Below, one piece after another: positions 24,482 through 36,900 of a stretch of 64,000 bases of DNA; the stretch's first letter is position 1, and every line of letters begins with the position of its first letter. Position numbers and translations under genes: made by a program. The notes beneath the pieces are model-generated. The model had not been told where the DNA came from and did no database searches. It saw nothing but the letters and a program-made list of their open reading frames with translations. The DNA is from Symbiodinium natans. Its lineage: Eukaryota; Sar; Dinophyceae; Suessiales; Symbiodiniaceae. The stretch spans positions 556,526 through 620,525 of the forward strand of contig CAJNDS010002156.1 of NCBI GenBank assembly GCA_905221605.1. Direction: 5' to 3'.

Positions 24482-27400
24482 GGCTGGCATAGGAACAATC
24501 CTGCTGGGCTTGGTCACAATCCCGCTCGCACATCAAATGATGTCGGACGCAGAAGGGGCTGTGGGGCTACTGGCTACTGTATGACTGTATGGGGCTGTGG
24601 GGCAGCTCCCGGGCTGCAAAACACGTGCATGACACCTGGCTCGACTGCCGATCCAGTTACTGCATGAGGGTCCCGAATCCAAAAGAAATCGACACTCCAA
24701 GACTCTACTGGCATGATATGATAAGATTGGCCGAAGCAGGTGGACGACTGGTGAGTTTCGATGATGAAAGACTTCTCTGGGCGGCACACACATGTACCAT
24801 AAATGCATCTGATTCAGCCCATCTTTCTCCAGCCCTTTTGTCATGGAGGAGCTCACACTCAATGCACCACTTATCTCAAAACTGAAACAGCATCCTGGCC
24901 AGCACTGTAGATACTCTGCTCGTACCAACGGCCAGCATGCGTTTCGAGCCGTGAAACTTGGAAACTGGGTGAACTCAGCACTTGAACAACTGCTCCTGAG
25001 CGAGGAAAGCTTGCAATTTTGCCCGCATTTCAGCAACGATGTGGCACATGGATTGTGTCTTCCACTACTAGCGAATTAAGAGGGCATAGAGCTGATCTGA
25101 ACGAAAACAATGCCACACTGTCACACTGCCCGCTACCCTGCTGAAGCACAGTACTCATTGATTGCATGGAGCAAAGCAGGATCCTCGGACGCAACGCACC
25201 GTGGCGAAAGCGGCCCTCCCACTTGGCACACGCCAGCGGGAAGGATGCCGCCTTGTACTTCTTCTCGACGGTATTGTTTCCAACTCCGAACCCCAGTCCG
25301 CAGATTCTGAATCCGTCGTTTCATTCTGGCGAGCACAGAACTGGCACCACGCGCCTCGCACCAAAAGCGCCACACCCGTGAGACTCCTGCAAGAGGCCCA
25401 TGAGCAATCTCCCCAGTTTAGCCAACTGGCAGTAGCGGCCCCACTGCCTTTTCTTCTCCGCTCAGCGATCCTGCACACCTCAACTTGACTCGTGTGCCTC
25501 TGACTCGTCAGCTTGCTGCTGCGAACCCTAGGCATGGCTTCGCAAGCCTTGTGGCTGTCACAGAAAGTTCCCCGGAGGAAGCTGTGACATGAGATGAGGT
25601 GCAAACCCCTCCAAGTGCAAGCTCCAGCTGAGATGCTTGTGCTAGCTGTTATATCTATAAGATGTCACCGAAAGCTCTCCGGAATAGGTTGTTACATCAC
25701 GTACCGCTGAATAGGGGTGCGGACATCGCAACCGTTGCTGCCGCTAGGACTAGGATCTCGAAGCGCATCGCTTACAAAAGGCAATTCACTCACTTGGCCA
25801 TTAAGTTGGCTGCAAACTGCACTTGCCCCACTTGCCCCCTTGCCCCGCTTGCCTCGCTTGCCCCACTTGCCACTTGCCCCACTTGCTTGCCGGAAAGGGT
25901 TGGGGGAGGGAGGGCAAGCGGGGGCAAGTAGGGCAAGTGCAACATCAATTGGTGCCCGCAATGTGTATATATAGTCATTCATATATGTATATATATATAT
26001 ATGTATTTGTATGTATGTGTATTTATCTATTTATTTATATATTTATGTATTTATTCATTTATCGCATATATATATATATAAGGTGAAGATTTTACGCCGA
26101 GGGTGTCTCAAGCACAACTCCAACACCTCGAAAACTCGAGTGCTTGGACTCAGCGTGACTCTCTCAGAGACGAAGCTGCTGGGATTGCCAGACGTCGCGG
26201 AGATGCTGTGTTGTCTGTCCATTCCTCTTGGTGCTCTCTCGAGCCATGCCCACGACGAAATCCAAGGCAAGTTGCCGAGGAGAGTCACGTGTGAAGTGTC
26301 AGAACCCCACCAGGGAACCGCCAGCACGATGAGGCAGCTTTAGCTAAAGCAAATGGTCGCTGCCTATCCTTCCTACCAATGATTCCTGTTCCACTCGGGA
26401 CATGTGCCTGCTAAGCACTAGTGGCTGTTTACAAGTGCCCAGTTGACCGCACTCCGGAAGCTGTGCCCAAATGCATCCCAATCTCGATCTCGTCTTGATG
26501 TCTCTGTCTGACCTCCAGGCCAATGGGCAGGGCACGAGGCCAGGACCATGTGTGAGTCATAAGAAAGCAGAACGCCTAGTTGCAAATTTCTGCCACCCGC
26601 CCAGCACGCATTCGAACACTGCGGGGACTACTTCAGAGGACCAAAAAGCCGCAGCAGCACTTTAGGAAACACTGGCCACCCACTAAGGGTACATAAACCA
26701 CCAACATTCAGACCAACCTAGGTGGCAGAGCTTTGGCTGCACGATTGGGGTTTCAGTCTCTCATTGGTGTCTAGTGCGAGGTTTAACCCGTTCTGCATAA
26801 ACTAGGTCGCTTCTGTCTCATCCATCCTGCTCAGACTCCGTCGTGTCTGAGAACGAGACAACCCTAGGACTTAGAAACTATCGTAACAAGAACGTCAAGT
26901 ATAAGCGTACAAACATAGAAGCTAAATGAAAACTGGGAGGTTGAGGTCTTTGAGCTCGTTCTATATATCAGCACTTGAGAGGCCTACATTGGGAGGTTGG
27001 TTGAGAAGTGTGTACCAGGCCCCCTCTTCCACGTGAACGTCCCTCCCAGAGGACATCGACCGACCTGACTTGGGGGCTTCGGGGTATAGAGGCGTGTCAC
27101 TCGTGTCCGTGCTCTCGACATCGGATATGCGGTGTCAGATGGGGCTGGTTGTTTGGGGGGAGGTGGTTGGGTCAGAGATGACGATGCCTGTTTGAACGGT
27201 TGAGGGGTAAGCCGCCCTGTTCAGCCTCAGTTTCCAAGGTGGTGATCCCATCTTTCCCCTCGCAGAGCAACCCCGAAAACGTCGTTTGGTGTTGCAATGT
27301 CAGAGGCACTCATGTGTTTTGCACGCTTGGTTTGAATGGCGCTACGACGAAGCTTCATCGCATGGGTAATCTTTGATCGGTTTGTGTAGAGTTGTTTGGT

Positions 27401-28156
27401 TGCGTTCTTCTCGTCATTGGGTTTGTGGTCGCGTTGATAATACATGTCTGAAGGTATTGTAGAATTACACGGCGGAGCACCGGTTACCCGCTCAGCCTAT
27501 TCCCTTCTTTTCACGCAGAGGCTCTGTGTGCTGACTTCATTGCTTTACATTGCTTTGGGATGCGTGGGTCCACTCCTGCCCGGAGTCCTCCCCGGAACAT
27601 TGATACCAATACCTCCACCCGCACACCCGTAACACAGTCGCAGTCTTCTGCGCTGCCCCGAGAGCTAGAAGATGCTAGAAGCGCTTTCCGCACTACCCGG
27701 TGCACAGGGTTCCTGGTCGTAAGGGCGGGCTGTGGGTCCAGACCAAAGCTGCCTGTCTGGGTCAAATCCTTTTCATGACATGTGTGCACCCCGTGCCTGC
27801 CAAACTCTGGGCAGTACCATGAGGTGTTCTTTATTGCTTTAAATTCGCTACATCTCCTCGAGCGTTCCGAATTTGTCGCTTGATTTGTGCTGGAAATGGC
27901 TGGGTGCTCCTCGGTGGGCCTGAGCACACATCCAGAAGCGGAAGTTTGCGAGTATGCAAGTCGAGAGATACTAAAAACACACTCCCCAAGCCCCAATGAA
28001 TCGCACACACGGATGAAAGAGCGGTGAGAACACGTGAAATTTCAGTGGGCTCAGCACGAAGAAAGCCAACAGGAGCCATGAAAGCAAGCCGCAGCAGCCA
28101 GCCATCCTGCTACCACCTTGAGTTGAGTCTGTGTGTGTGTGTACCGCACCTCCTGG
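24482..28156. other. No recognised gene upstream of alpha-galactosidase
   Basis: Several medium open frames lie on both strands (24.5-25.6 and 26.1-26.3 kb), none with a family motif. It contains a CTTGCCCCA nonamer repeat (about 25,818-25,890), its inverted copy GGGCAAGCGGGGGCAAG (about 25,911-25,940) and a TA-rich run (25,975-26,085). The stretch 26.35-27.5 kb has no exon-like reading. A minus-strand frame at 27,511-28,008 is open but unplaced. Confidence 0.4.
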
Positions 28157-28776
28157 ACAAAGTCATACGCGCACAGGAAATCCTGCAGAAGTCGAGTCTC
28201 ACATGCTCGACATCCTGTGTACAAAGACCTGCTGCTCACACTAGGCCAAAGACGTCTACTGCAGGAAATACCATGAAAATCTAGGGATCTACTCCAAAGT
28301 TCGTGCCGCCTCTCGCTGCTGATCATTCATTGCTTGGAAAAGTGGGCCACGCAAGACCAGCAGATCCTTCGCGAGCCATCAAAACTAAGCAAGACTGCTC
28401 TAAACAGCGAGCCATCAAATGATGCGACACTCGCGCTCCTGCAAAATCTCGGGATCCTTCAGCTGGTGCTTGGCCCATTCTGCGGTTAATACCTCGAGTG
28501 ACCGCTTGAATGTGAAAGCGCGTGACGATCCTGAATGGGAGCCGCACCTGCACTTTGTTAAACTTCTTGCACCATCCCGGCACGGACCCCTGCACACACA
28601 CGAGACATCTCACAAGGGCCACGTCGTGCCGTCTAGCTTGTGCCTGACCTTCTTGTCGGCCACTGCGAGAATCTCCCTTCGGAAGCGTTCAGCCTCTCTC
28701 TGTGCCATCCTGGCACAGCTTGCCAACTTCCAGTCGCTAGCATCGAAGCCAAGTCTGTCAATGTTGAATGAACACC
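28157..28776 (-). CDS. Unidentified exon chain, possibly the 3' part of the TPR gene
   Basis: Segment one, 28,776-28,643, is bounded by CCAG|GGTGT and |GTCAGG and encodes a charged helix-like stretch (RMAQREAERFRREILAVADK). Segment two, about 28,530-28,435, reads FTFKRSLEVLTAEWAKHQLK and DPEILQ. Segment three, about 28,188-28,157, is bounded by CTGCAG|GATTTC and CAGGAG|GTGCGG and reads DFLCAYDFVQE. No family was recognised. All are on the minus strand, downstream of the TPR exons, so they may belong to that protein. Reading frames were chosen by absence of stops and by splice signals, so this is tentative. Confidence 0.4.
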
Positions 28777-29486
28777 CTGGCCTCACCGCAGATTCTGGAT
28801 CATTTGGAACTGTGGAAACAGGCAGCTGCTCGTGTCTCCTGCCGTGGCCGACTGACATCAGTGGCAAGTCACGTTTGATGAGAACGCACATGGTTCTCAG
28901 CGCCATGTGGTGTTTGAATGTGTTTGATACATGTGCCTACAATGTATCTGAACTGAAACTAGGTAATCTAACCACCACCGCCACATGCGACACCTGCACA
29001 GGTCAAGCCTAGGGTTTAGTTGCACGATGCGCACGTGCATTTGCGGATCGTGCGATGATGTCCTGCAGAATGCACGAATTTCACCGGCTACGACACCAGG
29101 AAATTGGCAAAACTGACAAATTCCGAAAACAAATCATCCAAGGCAGTTTCCTGAAAACACTTGAAATAAATTCAAACCCTTCAGGCACATATTCAAAGCG
29201 ACCGGCTGTGATCCAGAACAAAGCCAAACAAGCGGCAACATCCGCGTTGACGGTGTCATGTTTGCATGTTCTGATAAGTTCTGGCTGACCTAGACGAGTC
29301 TAGTCGGGCTCTGATGGGTCTGCAGGTTTCTGCAGGTCCTGGCCACTACATCTGCGGTCGCAGGTGGTAGCGATTCCTTCACGTGAAGGCATGTAGCAAA
29401 TTTCGCACATCTCGCTCAGGTTCCTGTGAAGGCCGCGATTCTCGACTCGAGAATACCAAGACCGAAGAAGCATGCCCAGAGCACGC

Positions 29487-30620
29487 CTCAAGCTTCTCCA
29501 GCTCCCGCCGTGCTGCTTCATTGTGAGGCTCTAATCGTAGCACCTGTGGCAAGCTGTCCACTGCCTACCGTCGCACAACTCCGAACGAACACACTTTGCA
29601 GCTATCTCATCGCGTGCTTGACCTGTCAATTAAGAACGGGCTGGAGCCAACGCGGTTACTCTTTAATCCCTCCAGATTTGGGTCTGCGCACGGAAAAATC
29701 TTACCGCCTTGCCTGCTGCGATCACTCTCATAGCAAACAAAGGAAATCAAGGCACCACGTCATAGCTTCAGGCACGAGGGTGGCAAGGGAGGGAGCCTGA
29801 AGGGAAGCGAGATTTCACGGGAATGTCGGTCTCGCAATTGTCGACAGGCGTCTGGTGAATTCCCATGCACCCGTGCAGTGGCCACTATGTTATTCGAAGT
29901 ACACCCTAGCTGCACTTTGGTCATGCTCGGCCCATGCATGTTGAACGGTGAATTCAGGGCCCTGAGTTCTCTACGGGTCAGGAACATGCAGGGTCGAGGT
30001 AAAAGCATACAGACATGGCCTGTACCTCGGAAGCATACACTCCACTTTAGCTCAATCAAGGTACATCGCACTACAGTGCACGTGGAAACCGGCATCGCTA
30101 AGCGATTTCTGCCACTTGCCCCGCTCGCCCTGTTTCCCCCCCCCCACCCCACCCCACCCCTCGCCCTCCCCAACCCCCTCTGTAAGTGCGCTTGTGAAAA
30201 GAGATGACCAGCTTCGGGGCTGAGATGCCCAAAGCAACAATGGGTTTGGAAGGCTTTGTCTGCAAAGGACCTCAGCAGCTAAACTTCAAAGAGGCATCTG
30301 AGTGCTTCGGAGATGAGAACCTTTGGCCGCAAGTCCTGGTATCTTCCCCCGTGCTCTTCCGAATCGGTGTCCCGACACCATGCCAACCCCGCCTGCTCGA
30401 AGTCTTTTCGAGCAAGCAGCCACCCTTTGGCCTGGCAGGAGCAGCATCTTGCAGAAGCAGAGCTGTTCACCAGCCGACAAACGATCGACAAGTGCAGGGA
30501 CAGGCATGGCACAAGCATGTCGCTCAAGTCAGGAAAGGACGACGTTGCTGTAAGCACAGCCACGTCGGAACAGCGCTCGGGTGTTGTTCGGGTCCACAAG
30601 CAGTGCCTGTCTGCAGGCTT
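29487..30620 (-). CDS. Tetratricopeptide-repeat protein (FKBP/co-chaperone-like TPR), partial
   Basis: Three exons join into a TPR. About 30,613-30,545 encodes ALLVDPNNTRALFRRGCAYS; 30,431-30,393 encodes AKGWLLARKDFEQ; 29,543-29,487 encodes VLRLEPHNEAARRELEKLE. This follows the FKBP52/TTC-type pattern (KAL.LDPNN.KALFRRG, then A..DF..VL.L.P.N..A). Both downstream introns begin with GC (30,392 and 29,486), and the 849-nt intron ends CCACAG|GTG. TPRs of this kind bind chaperone C-termini (family knowledge); the basic residues of RRG are present. The N-terminal exons are not certain: a frame at 30,842 (GDHADTVVF) could be the preceding helix. That would leave about 90 bases between this gene and the protease stop. 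Confidence 0.7.
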
Positions 30621-30929
30621 TCGCGAGCGTTTTTGGCACAGCCATTGTGAGCTCTCACCCCATCCGAAAAACAGTGTGCGAGTACCAGGCAAGGTAGTGC
30701 AGACAGTGCAGGGCAAGCCAAGGCTTTGTTGGTCCGATTCTCCAGGCCATCTCAACAACTGCTCGGCAAGGATGCAAAACACGACTGTGTCTGCATGGTC
30801 TCCTAGTCCAACCCCCGCACAGCGTAACAAGCAACTCAGCATAACTCAGCGCATCCTGGCCATGGCTAGCACTGACGGCAACCTACAGCTCCAGATCACT
30901 CTTCTGATCAGTGCCTTGGTTCTGCAGGA

Positions 30930-33900
30930 TCAGCTAGGACCACCAACAGACAAGACCCGGATCTCTGCAGCAAGGGCGCCATATCGCAGAGCAAATCGGG
31001 GCGGCAGAACAGACTTCAGGTTCACATCGAGCGGACGGTATGCTGCATCACTGGCCCCTGAGGACGCGAAGAAGAGCGAGTCACCTGACAGCCCAATTCG
31101 GGCCACCCCCATACAAAAGAACACTACTGGTCTGTGATGCTCTCTCCCCATGTTGCAATCCAAGCCGCCATCATCTCTGGCACGGAGCGATTTGGGTTGA
31201 CAGTCCTCCCCGGCTTTGGCAAAGCGCATGACCTGCCTGTCGCGGTTGAAAGTAGTGTGGTAGTACCGGAAGAAGGGCATCCCCAAAATCCAAACTGGAC
31301 CAAGTTGAGTCGTCATGTCCATCTCCTGAGGTCAGTCGAGCACTCTGCCAGCAGGACGTGGGGAAGTGAGCAAGACCCAAGAAGCAAACATACATAAGCA
31401 CCCTCTGGAAAGATGGGGCCAACAACGCCACAATGTCGAGTCTAATGCTTGTCATAGCAGCCATGAAGGCAGGCATGCAGGAGTCAACCTTGCGAATCTT
31501 GGGCTTGAAGAAGAGGAGATCCCAAATGCTGTCCGCTTCCACGCTGGCGCCGACAACCCTCGAAAGGCAGAGCTATGCAGAGCTGCTCGCAGAATCTTGC
31601 AAACACTTTCTAACCTTTGCTGGGCGGAACCTGGGAAACATCTCATTCAAACTCGCAGGCTGTGCAACAGACAGGGGAGCTGCAAGCATACCATGGCATA
31701 CGATGGCACACAAGCACGCACAGTTTGCTTTGTAAAAGAGCACGGATGGCCTCATGACATAGGCTTGTGGCGGGAGCTCCAGCTCGTGTCCATCGAGGTT
31801 CAACTTGAGGTTGGGCAGCTCATGGAGGTTGGAGCAATCCTCCACGGTCATCGACCACCAACACGCAACAACGTTTCTAATTGCAGCTAGGGGCACCACT
31901 TCAAACATGCGTCAGCAAGTCCGTGGAGCCGGCAAAACGACTTGCCTGAGCCGCCCTCGAAATGTAGTCCACTGGCTGTCGCCAGCACTGCGAACATATG
32001 CGAACATCCGATTGTCGACGCTTTCGATGCCAAAATCTCTGGCCCTGGAACCCCTCCAAGCCTTGTCTTTTGGATGCCTGATACGTAGAAAAAACTCGCT
32101 CGTTGCCCTGAAATTCAGTGGGTCTGCTGGAAATTGCGGCAGGATCTTGCATGCTGGGACCCCGAGCATGGGACATGAAAAACAAGCAACACCCATGTTG
32201 GCAGATAGGATCAATTGACGTCTCCTCTTCGATCTTGCCAATCTGCCGGCTCAGCTCCATGAGCGCGGATGCTGGTGCAGCGATGAGTGAGGTGCCACTG
32301 TCAACGATGGCTGCACAACCATCCTGACACACCTTTGGTGCTACGCATGGCGGCTTTGCAGCATCCGGAATTGCACTGCAACAGAAAAGCGCAATGATAC
32401 GGGCGAGGCTGCGGCGCTGCTCTTGGTGGAGTTTCCATCCTGTTCTCAATCACACTTGTTCAGCAACTTCAGCACTGTTCTGACTCTATATGCCCGTCTC
32501 CTTGCTGAAGGAAACGTGTGTCAGGTTTGTGGCCCAGTGGTGCTTTCCCAGCACACGAGCGGTTGCAACATCGCGAGGCTCCTTGCTTCATCAACAGAGT
32601 TCTTCTATGTCATCCTTCATCATGCTGCCAAGGATAGAAAACTGCAATGGAGGCTCCATGCCAGCATCTGCATCAGGCCCCCAAGTGAGGTATCCATTTC
32701 TGCCCGACTCCTTTCATGCAAGGAAAGGAAAGGAAAGGGAAGGGAAAGATGCCTTGAAGTCTTACAAGCCGAAGCCATACTTCCCGTAGGAGCCCCATCC
32801 GACTGCGTTGAACATGGTCGGGCAAGGGCCAGTCCTTGTTCAAACAGATCGAAAACTCGTCAACCTCGGTACACGACCAAGACAGTGATATGTGTAAAAA
32901 GTTATCTATATATTATGCCGGCGAAGACCCCAAACAGTAAGATTGTAGACCAAGGGAAAGCGGCATGAAACAATAACGCGACGCGTAGAACTCGGCAGGC
33001 CGAGTTTACAATCAGAAAAATTGGGCTCAGTATGGAGGCGTGGGTTTCAGGCTTCTCTTTGGAGCTGCCAGGGGTCGGAACAACCCTTTCCCAATCCAAA
33101 CGAGGGATTGACATGGATGTCCAAGCGCTGCCCACATGCATTTTGCCAGGCCTGAAAAATGCATTTGGTCTTGCTTTCTACATTTGCAATGCCATGCTCT
33201 CTCTTCTGTACTTTTTCACAGGCGAAAACAGCTGAGTGCATTTAGGCACGTGCGAAAAACGCAGCTGCGCATTCGCCTCTTCTGTACGCAGCTTGTCTTT
33301 ACGACGAAGGATCAGCTCTTAACTCAATTCTATTGTGGTTGTGGAAGGAGCAAGCTGCGCGAATGCATTTTGACCACTTTGAAAAATGCACCTGAGCATG
33401 TTCTTCCTGATTCTGGGTCTGTTTCGGTACTCCTGCAAAATGTCGAACATTGTTCTAAACGCGTTTTTCAATTCCTATAGCTACTTTTATGCACAGAAAA
33501 CACATCAGAAGAATCGAATACGTCATGAGCCAGCAGAACCAAGACTAAACATGATAGGAAACCAGTGCCAAATGCATTCTTCTGGCGACGAAAAATGCAT
33601 TTGGAATGCCCTAGACATGCATGTCGGGTAGATGTTGGTCGTAAAACACCAATCTGCTTGTTTGTTTTGATTTCGTTTGTTTTTCATGCTGTAATGGAGC
33701 AAAGATAACCCAATAGACATGGATGACCAGACGCTGCCGAACGCATTTTGCCAGGCCTGAAAAACGCATTTGGTCTTGCTTTCCACATGTGCAACGCCGC
33801 CGCGTGTTCTTTCTGCACTTTTTCAAAGCGAAAACAGCTGAATGCATTAAAGCACGGGCGAGAAGTGCATTTGGACAGAGGCTTCTTCTGTACGCAGCCT

Positions 33901-36900
33901 CTGTCTTTAAGACAAAAGTCAGTTATCAAGTGAGTTTTTTACTGTGGTTTTGGAAGGAGCAAGCTGCGCGAATGCATGCTGCCTGCTTTGCAAAATGCAT
34001 CTGGGCATGTTGCCTCTGATTTTGGGCCCCTTTTTCGGGAATTTTGCGAAACGGTGATTATGGTTCTAAACGCGTTCAAATCCTATATAGAGATGTTCTT
34101 ATGCGCAGAAAGATATGAAATTTCGAAGAAGTCATGAGCCGGCAGAACCCAAGATTGCAACATGATAGGAGACCAGTGCCAAATGCATTCTTCGGGCGAC
34201 GAAAAAAGCATTTGGAATGCCCTAGAAATGCATGTCGGGTAGATGTTGGTCGTAAAACACCAATCTACTTGTTTGTTTTGATTTCGTTTGTTTTTCATGC
34301 TGTAATGGAGCAAAGATAACCCAATAGACATGGATGACCAGACGCTGCCGAACGCATTTTGCCAGGCCTGAAAAACGCATTTGGTCTTGCTTTCCACATG
34401 TGCAACGCCGCCGCGTGTTCTTTCTGCACTTTTTCAAAGCGAAAACAGCTGAATGCATTAAAGCACGGGCGAGAAATGCATTTGGACAGAGGCTTCTTCT
34501 GTACGCAGCCTCTGTCTTTAAGACAAAAGATCAGCTTTTAAACTCGTGACACCCGCCCAGTATCATTGCGGTCATGACCGGAGACCATGGGAGACCACGG
34601 ACCCAACGCGCCAGACCGTCCCAAGTTTGTACTGGAGAGCATGGGAGACCACGGACCCGAATCGCGCGACACCTGCCCAGCCCCACTGTGCTCATGACCA
34701 GAGACCATGGAAGACCACGGACCCAACCGTGACACCCTCCCAACCCTTGTCGCTCATGATCGGAGACCGTGGGGGAACGCCCCAGTGCGCTCATGATCGG
34801 GAGACCATGGGAGACCAACCCCTTCGCCAACCCCCGTCGCTTATGATAGGAGACCATGCGAGACCGCGGACCCGAACCGCGACACCCACCCAGCATGTGA
34901 ACGGAGACCAGACCCGCGTGACACCCTCCTAACCCCTGTCGCTCGTGATCGGAGACCGTGGAGATCACGGACCCGGACCATTGTGCTCATGAGTGGAGCC
35001 ACGGGGACCACGGACCCAAGTGCGTGACACCCTCCCAACCCCTGTCGCTGCGGAGACTATGGAAACCATGGACCGCGTGACACCTGCCATGGGAGACCAC
35101 GGACCCAAGCGCGTGCCACCCGTCGCCAATCGCTTGACACTTTTGTCTGAGGAGAGCACCCCAAACGGTTCCCTTTTGGGGAAAAACCACAGGCCCGAAG
35201 CGCGTGACACCCACAAGGCTTCAATGGCCCCAATTGTGCTCATGATCGGAGACCATGGGAGACCACAGGCCCCGAGGCGCGTGACACCCACCCGGCCCCA
35301 ATTGGCCCCAATTGGCCCCAATTGTGCTCATGATCGGAGACCATGGGAGACCGCAGGCCCGAAGCGCGTGACACCCGCCCGCCAATTGGCCGCAATTGCG
35401 CTCATGATCGGAGACCATGGAAGAGTGACACCCACCCGGCCCCAACGGCCCCAATTGTGCTCATGATCGGAGACCATGGGAAACCACAAGCCCCGAAGCG
35501 CGTGACACCCACCCGGCCCCAATTGGCCCCAATTGTGCTCATGATCGGAGACCATGGGAGACCACAGGCCCCGAAGTACCACGGGAGACCACAGGCCCCG
35601 AAGCACGTGACACCCACCCGGCCCCAATTGGCCCCAATTGTGCTCATGATCGGAGACCATGGGAGACCACAGGCCCCGAAGCGCGTGACACCCACCCGGC
35701 CCCAATTGGCCCCAATTGCGCTCATGATCGGAGACCATGGGAGACCACAGGCCCCGAAGCGCATGACACCCACCCGGCCCCAATTGGCCCCAATTGTGCT
35801 CATGATCGGAGACCATGGGAGACCACAGGCCCCGAAGCGCGTGACACCCACCCGGCCCCAATTGGCCCCAATTGTGCTCATGATCACCATGGGAGACCAC
35901 AGGCCCCGAAGCGCGTGACACCCACCCGGCCCCAATTGGCCCCAATTGTGCTCATGATCGGAGACCATGGGAGACCACAGGCCCCGAAGCGCGTGACACC
36001 CACCCGGCCCCAATTGGCCCCAATTGTGCTCATGATCGGAGAGTATGGGAGACCACAGGCCCCGAAGAGCGTCCCCACCCGGCCCCAATTGGCCCCAATT
36101 GCGTGACACCCACCCGGCCCCAATTGGCCCCAATTGTGCTCATGATCGGAGACCATGGGAGACCACAGGCCCCGAAGCGTGACACCCACCCGGCCCCAAT
36201 TGGCCCCACTTGTGCTCATGATCGGAGACCATGGGAGACCACAGGCCCCGAAGCGCGTCCCGGCCCAATTGGCCCCAATTGTGCTCATGATCGGAGACCA
36301 TGGGAGACCACAGACTCCGAAGCGCATGACACCCACCCGGCCCCAATTGGCCCCAATTGTGCTCATGATCGGAGACCATGGGAGACCACAGGCCCCGAAG
36401 CGCGTGACACCCACCCGGCCCCAATTGGCCCCAATTGTGCTCATGATCGGAGACCATGGGAGACAACAGGCCCCGAAGCGCGTGACACCCACCCGGCCCC
36501 AATTGGCCCCAATTGTGCTCATGATCGGAGATCATGGGAGATCACAGGCCCCCAAGCGCGTCACACCCACCCGGCCCCAATTGGCCCCAATTGTGCTCAT
36601 GATCGGAGACCATGGGAGACCACAGGCCCCGAAGCGCGCGACACCGGCCCCAATTGGCCCCAATTGTGCTCATGATCGGAGACCATGGGAGACCACAGGC
36701 CCCGAAGCGCATGACACCCACCCGGCCCCAATTGGCCCCAATTGTGCTCATGATCGGAGACCATGGGAGACCACAGGCCCGAAGCGCGTGACACCCATCT
36801 GGCCAAGCGCGTGACATTTTTTTCTGAGGAGAGGACCCCAAACGGTTCCTGTTTGGGGAAAAACAAAAAAGCGGTGCAAACATCAGATTGTCTGAAGTCT

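Noticed and set aside
35328-36814. Frames of 130-243 codons with a 26-residue repeat
   Set aside because: The 78-bp satellite is a multiple of three, so frames stay open on both strands; it is an intron of the protease gene and has no domain.
34545-36815. CRISPR-like array
   Set aside because: The units are contiguous with no unique spacers of constant length, there are no cas genes, and the genome is eukaryotic.
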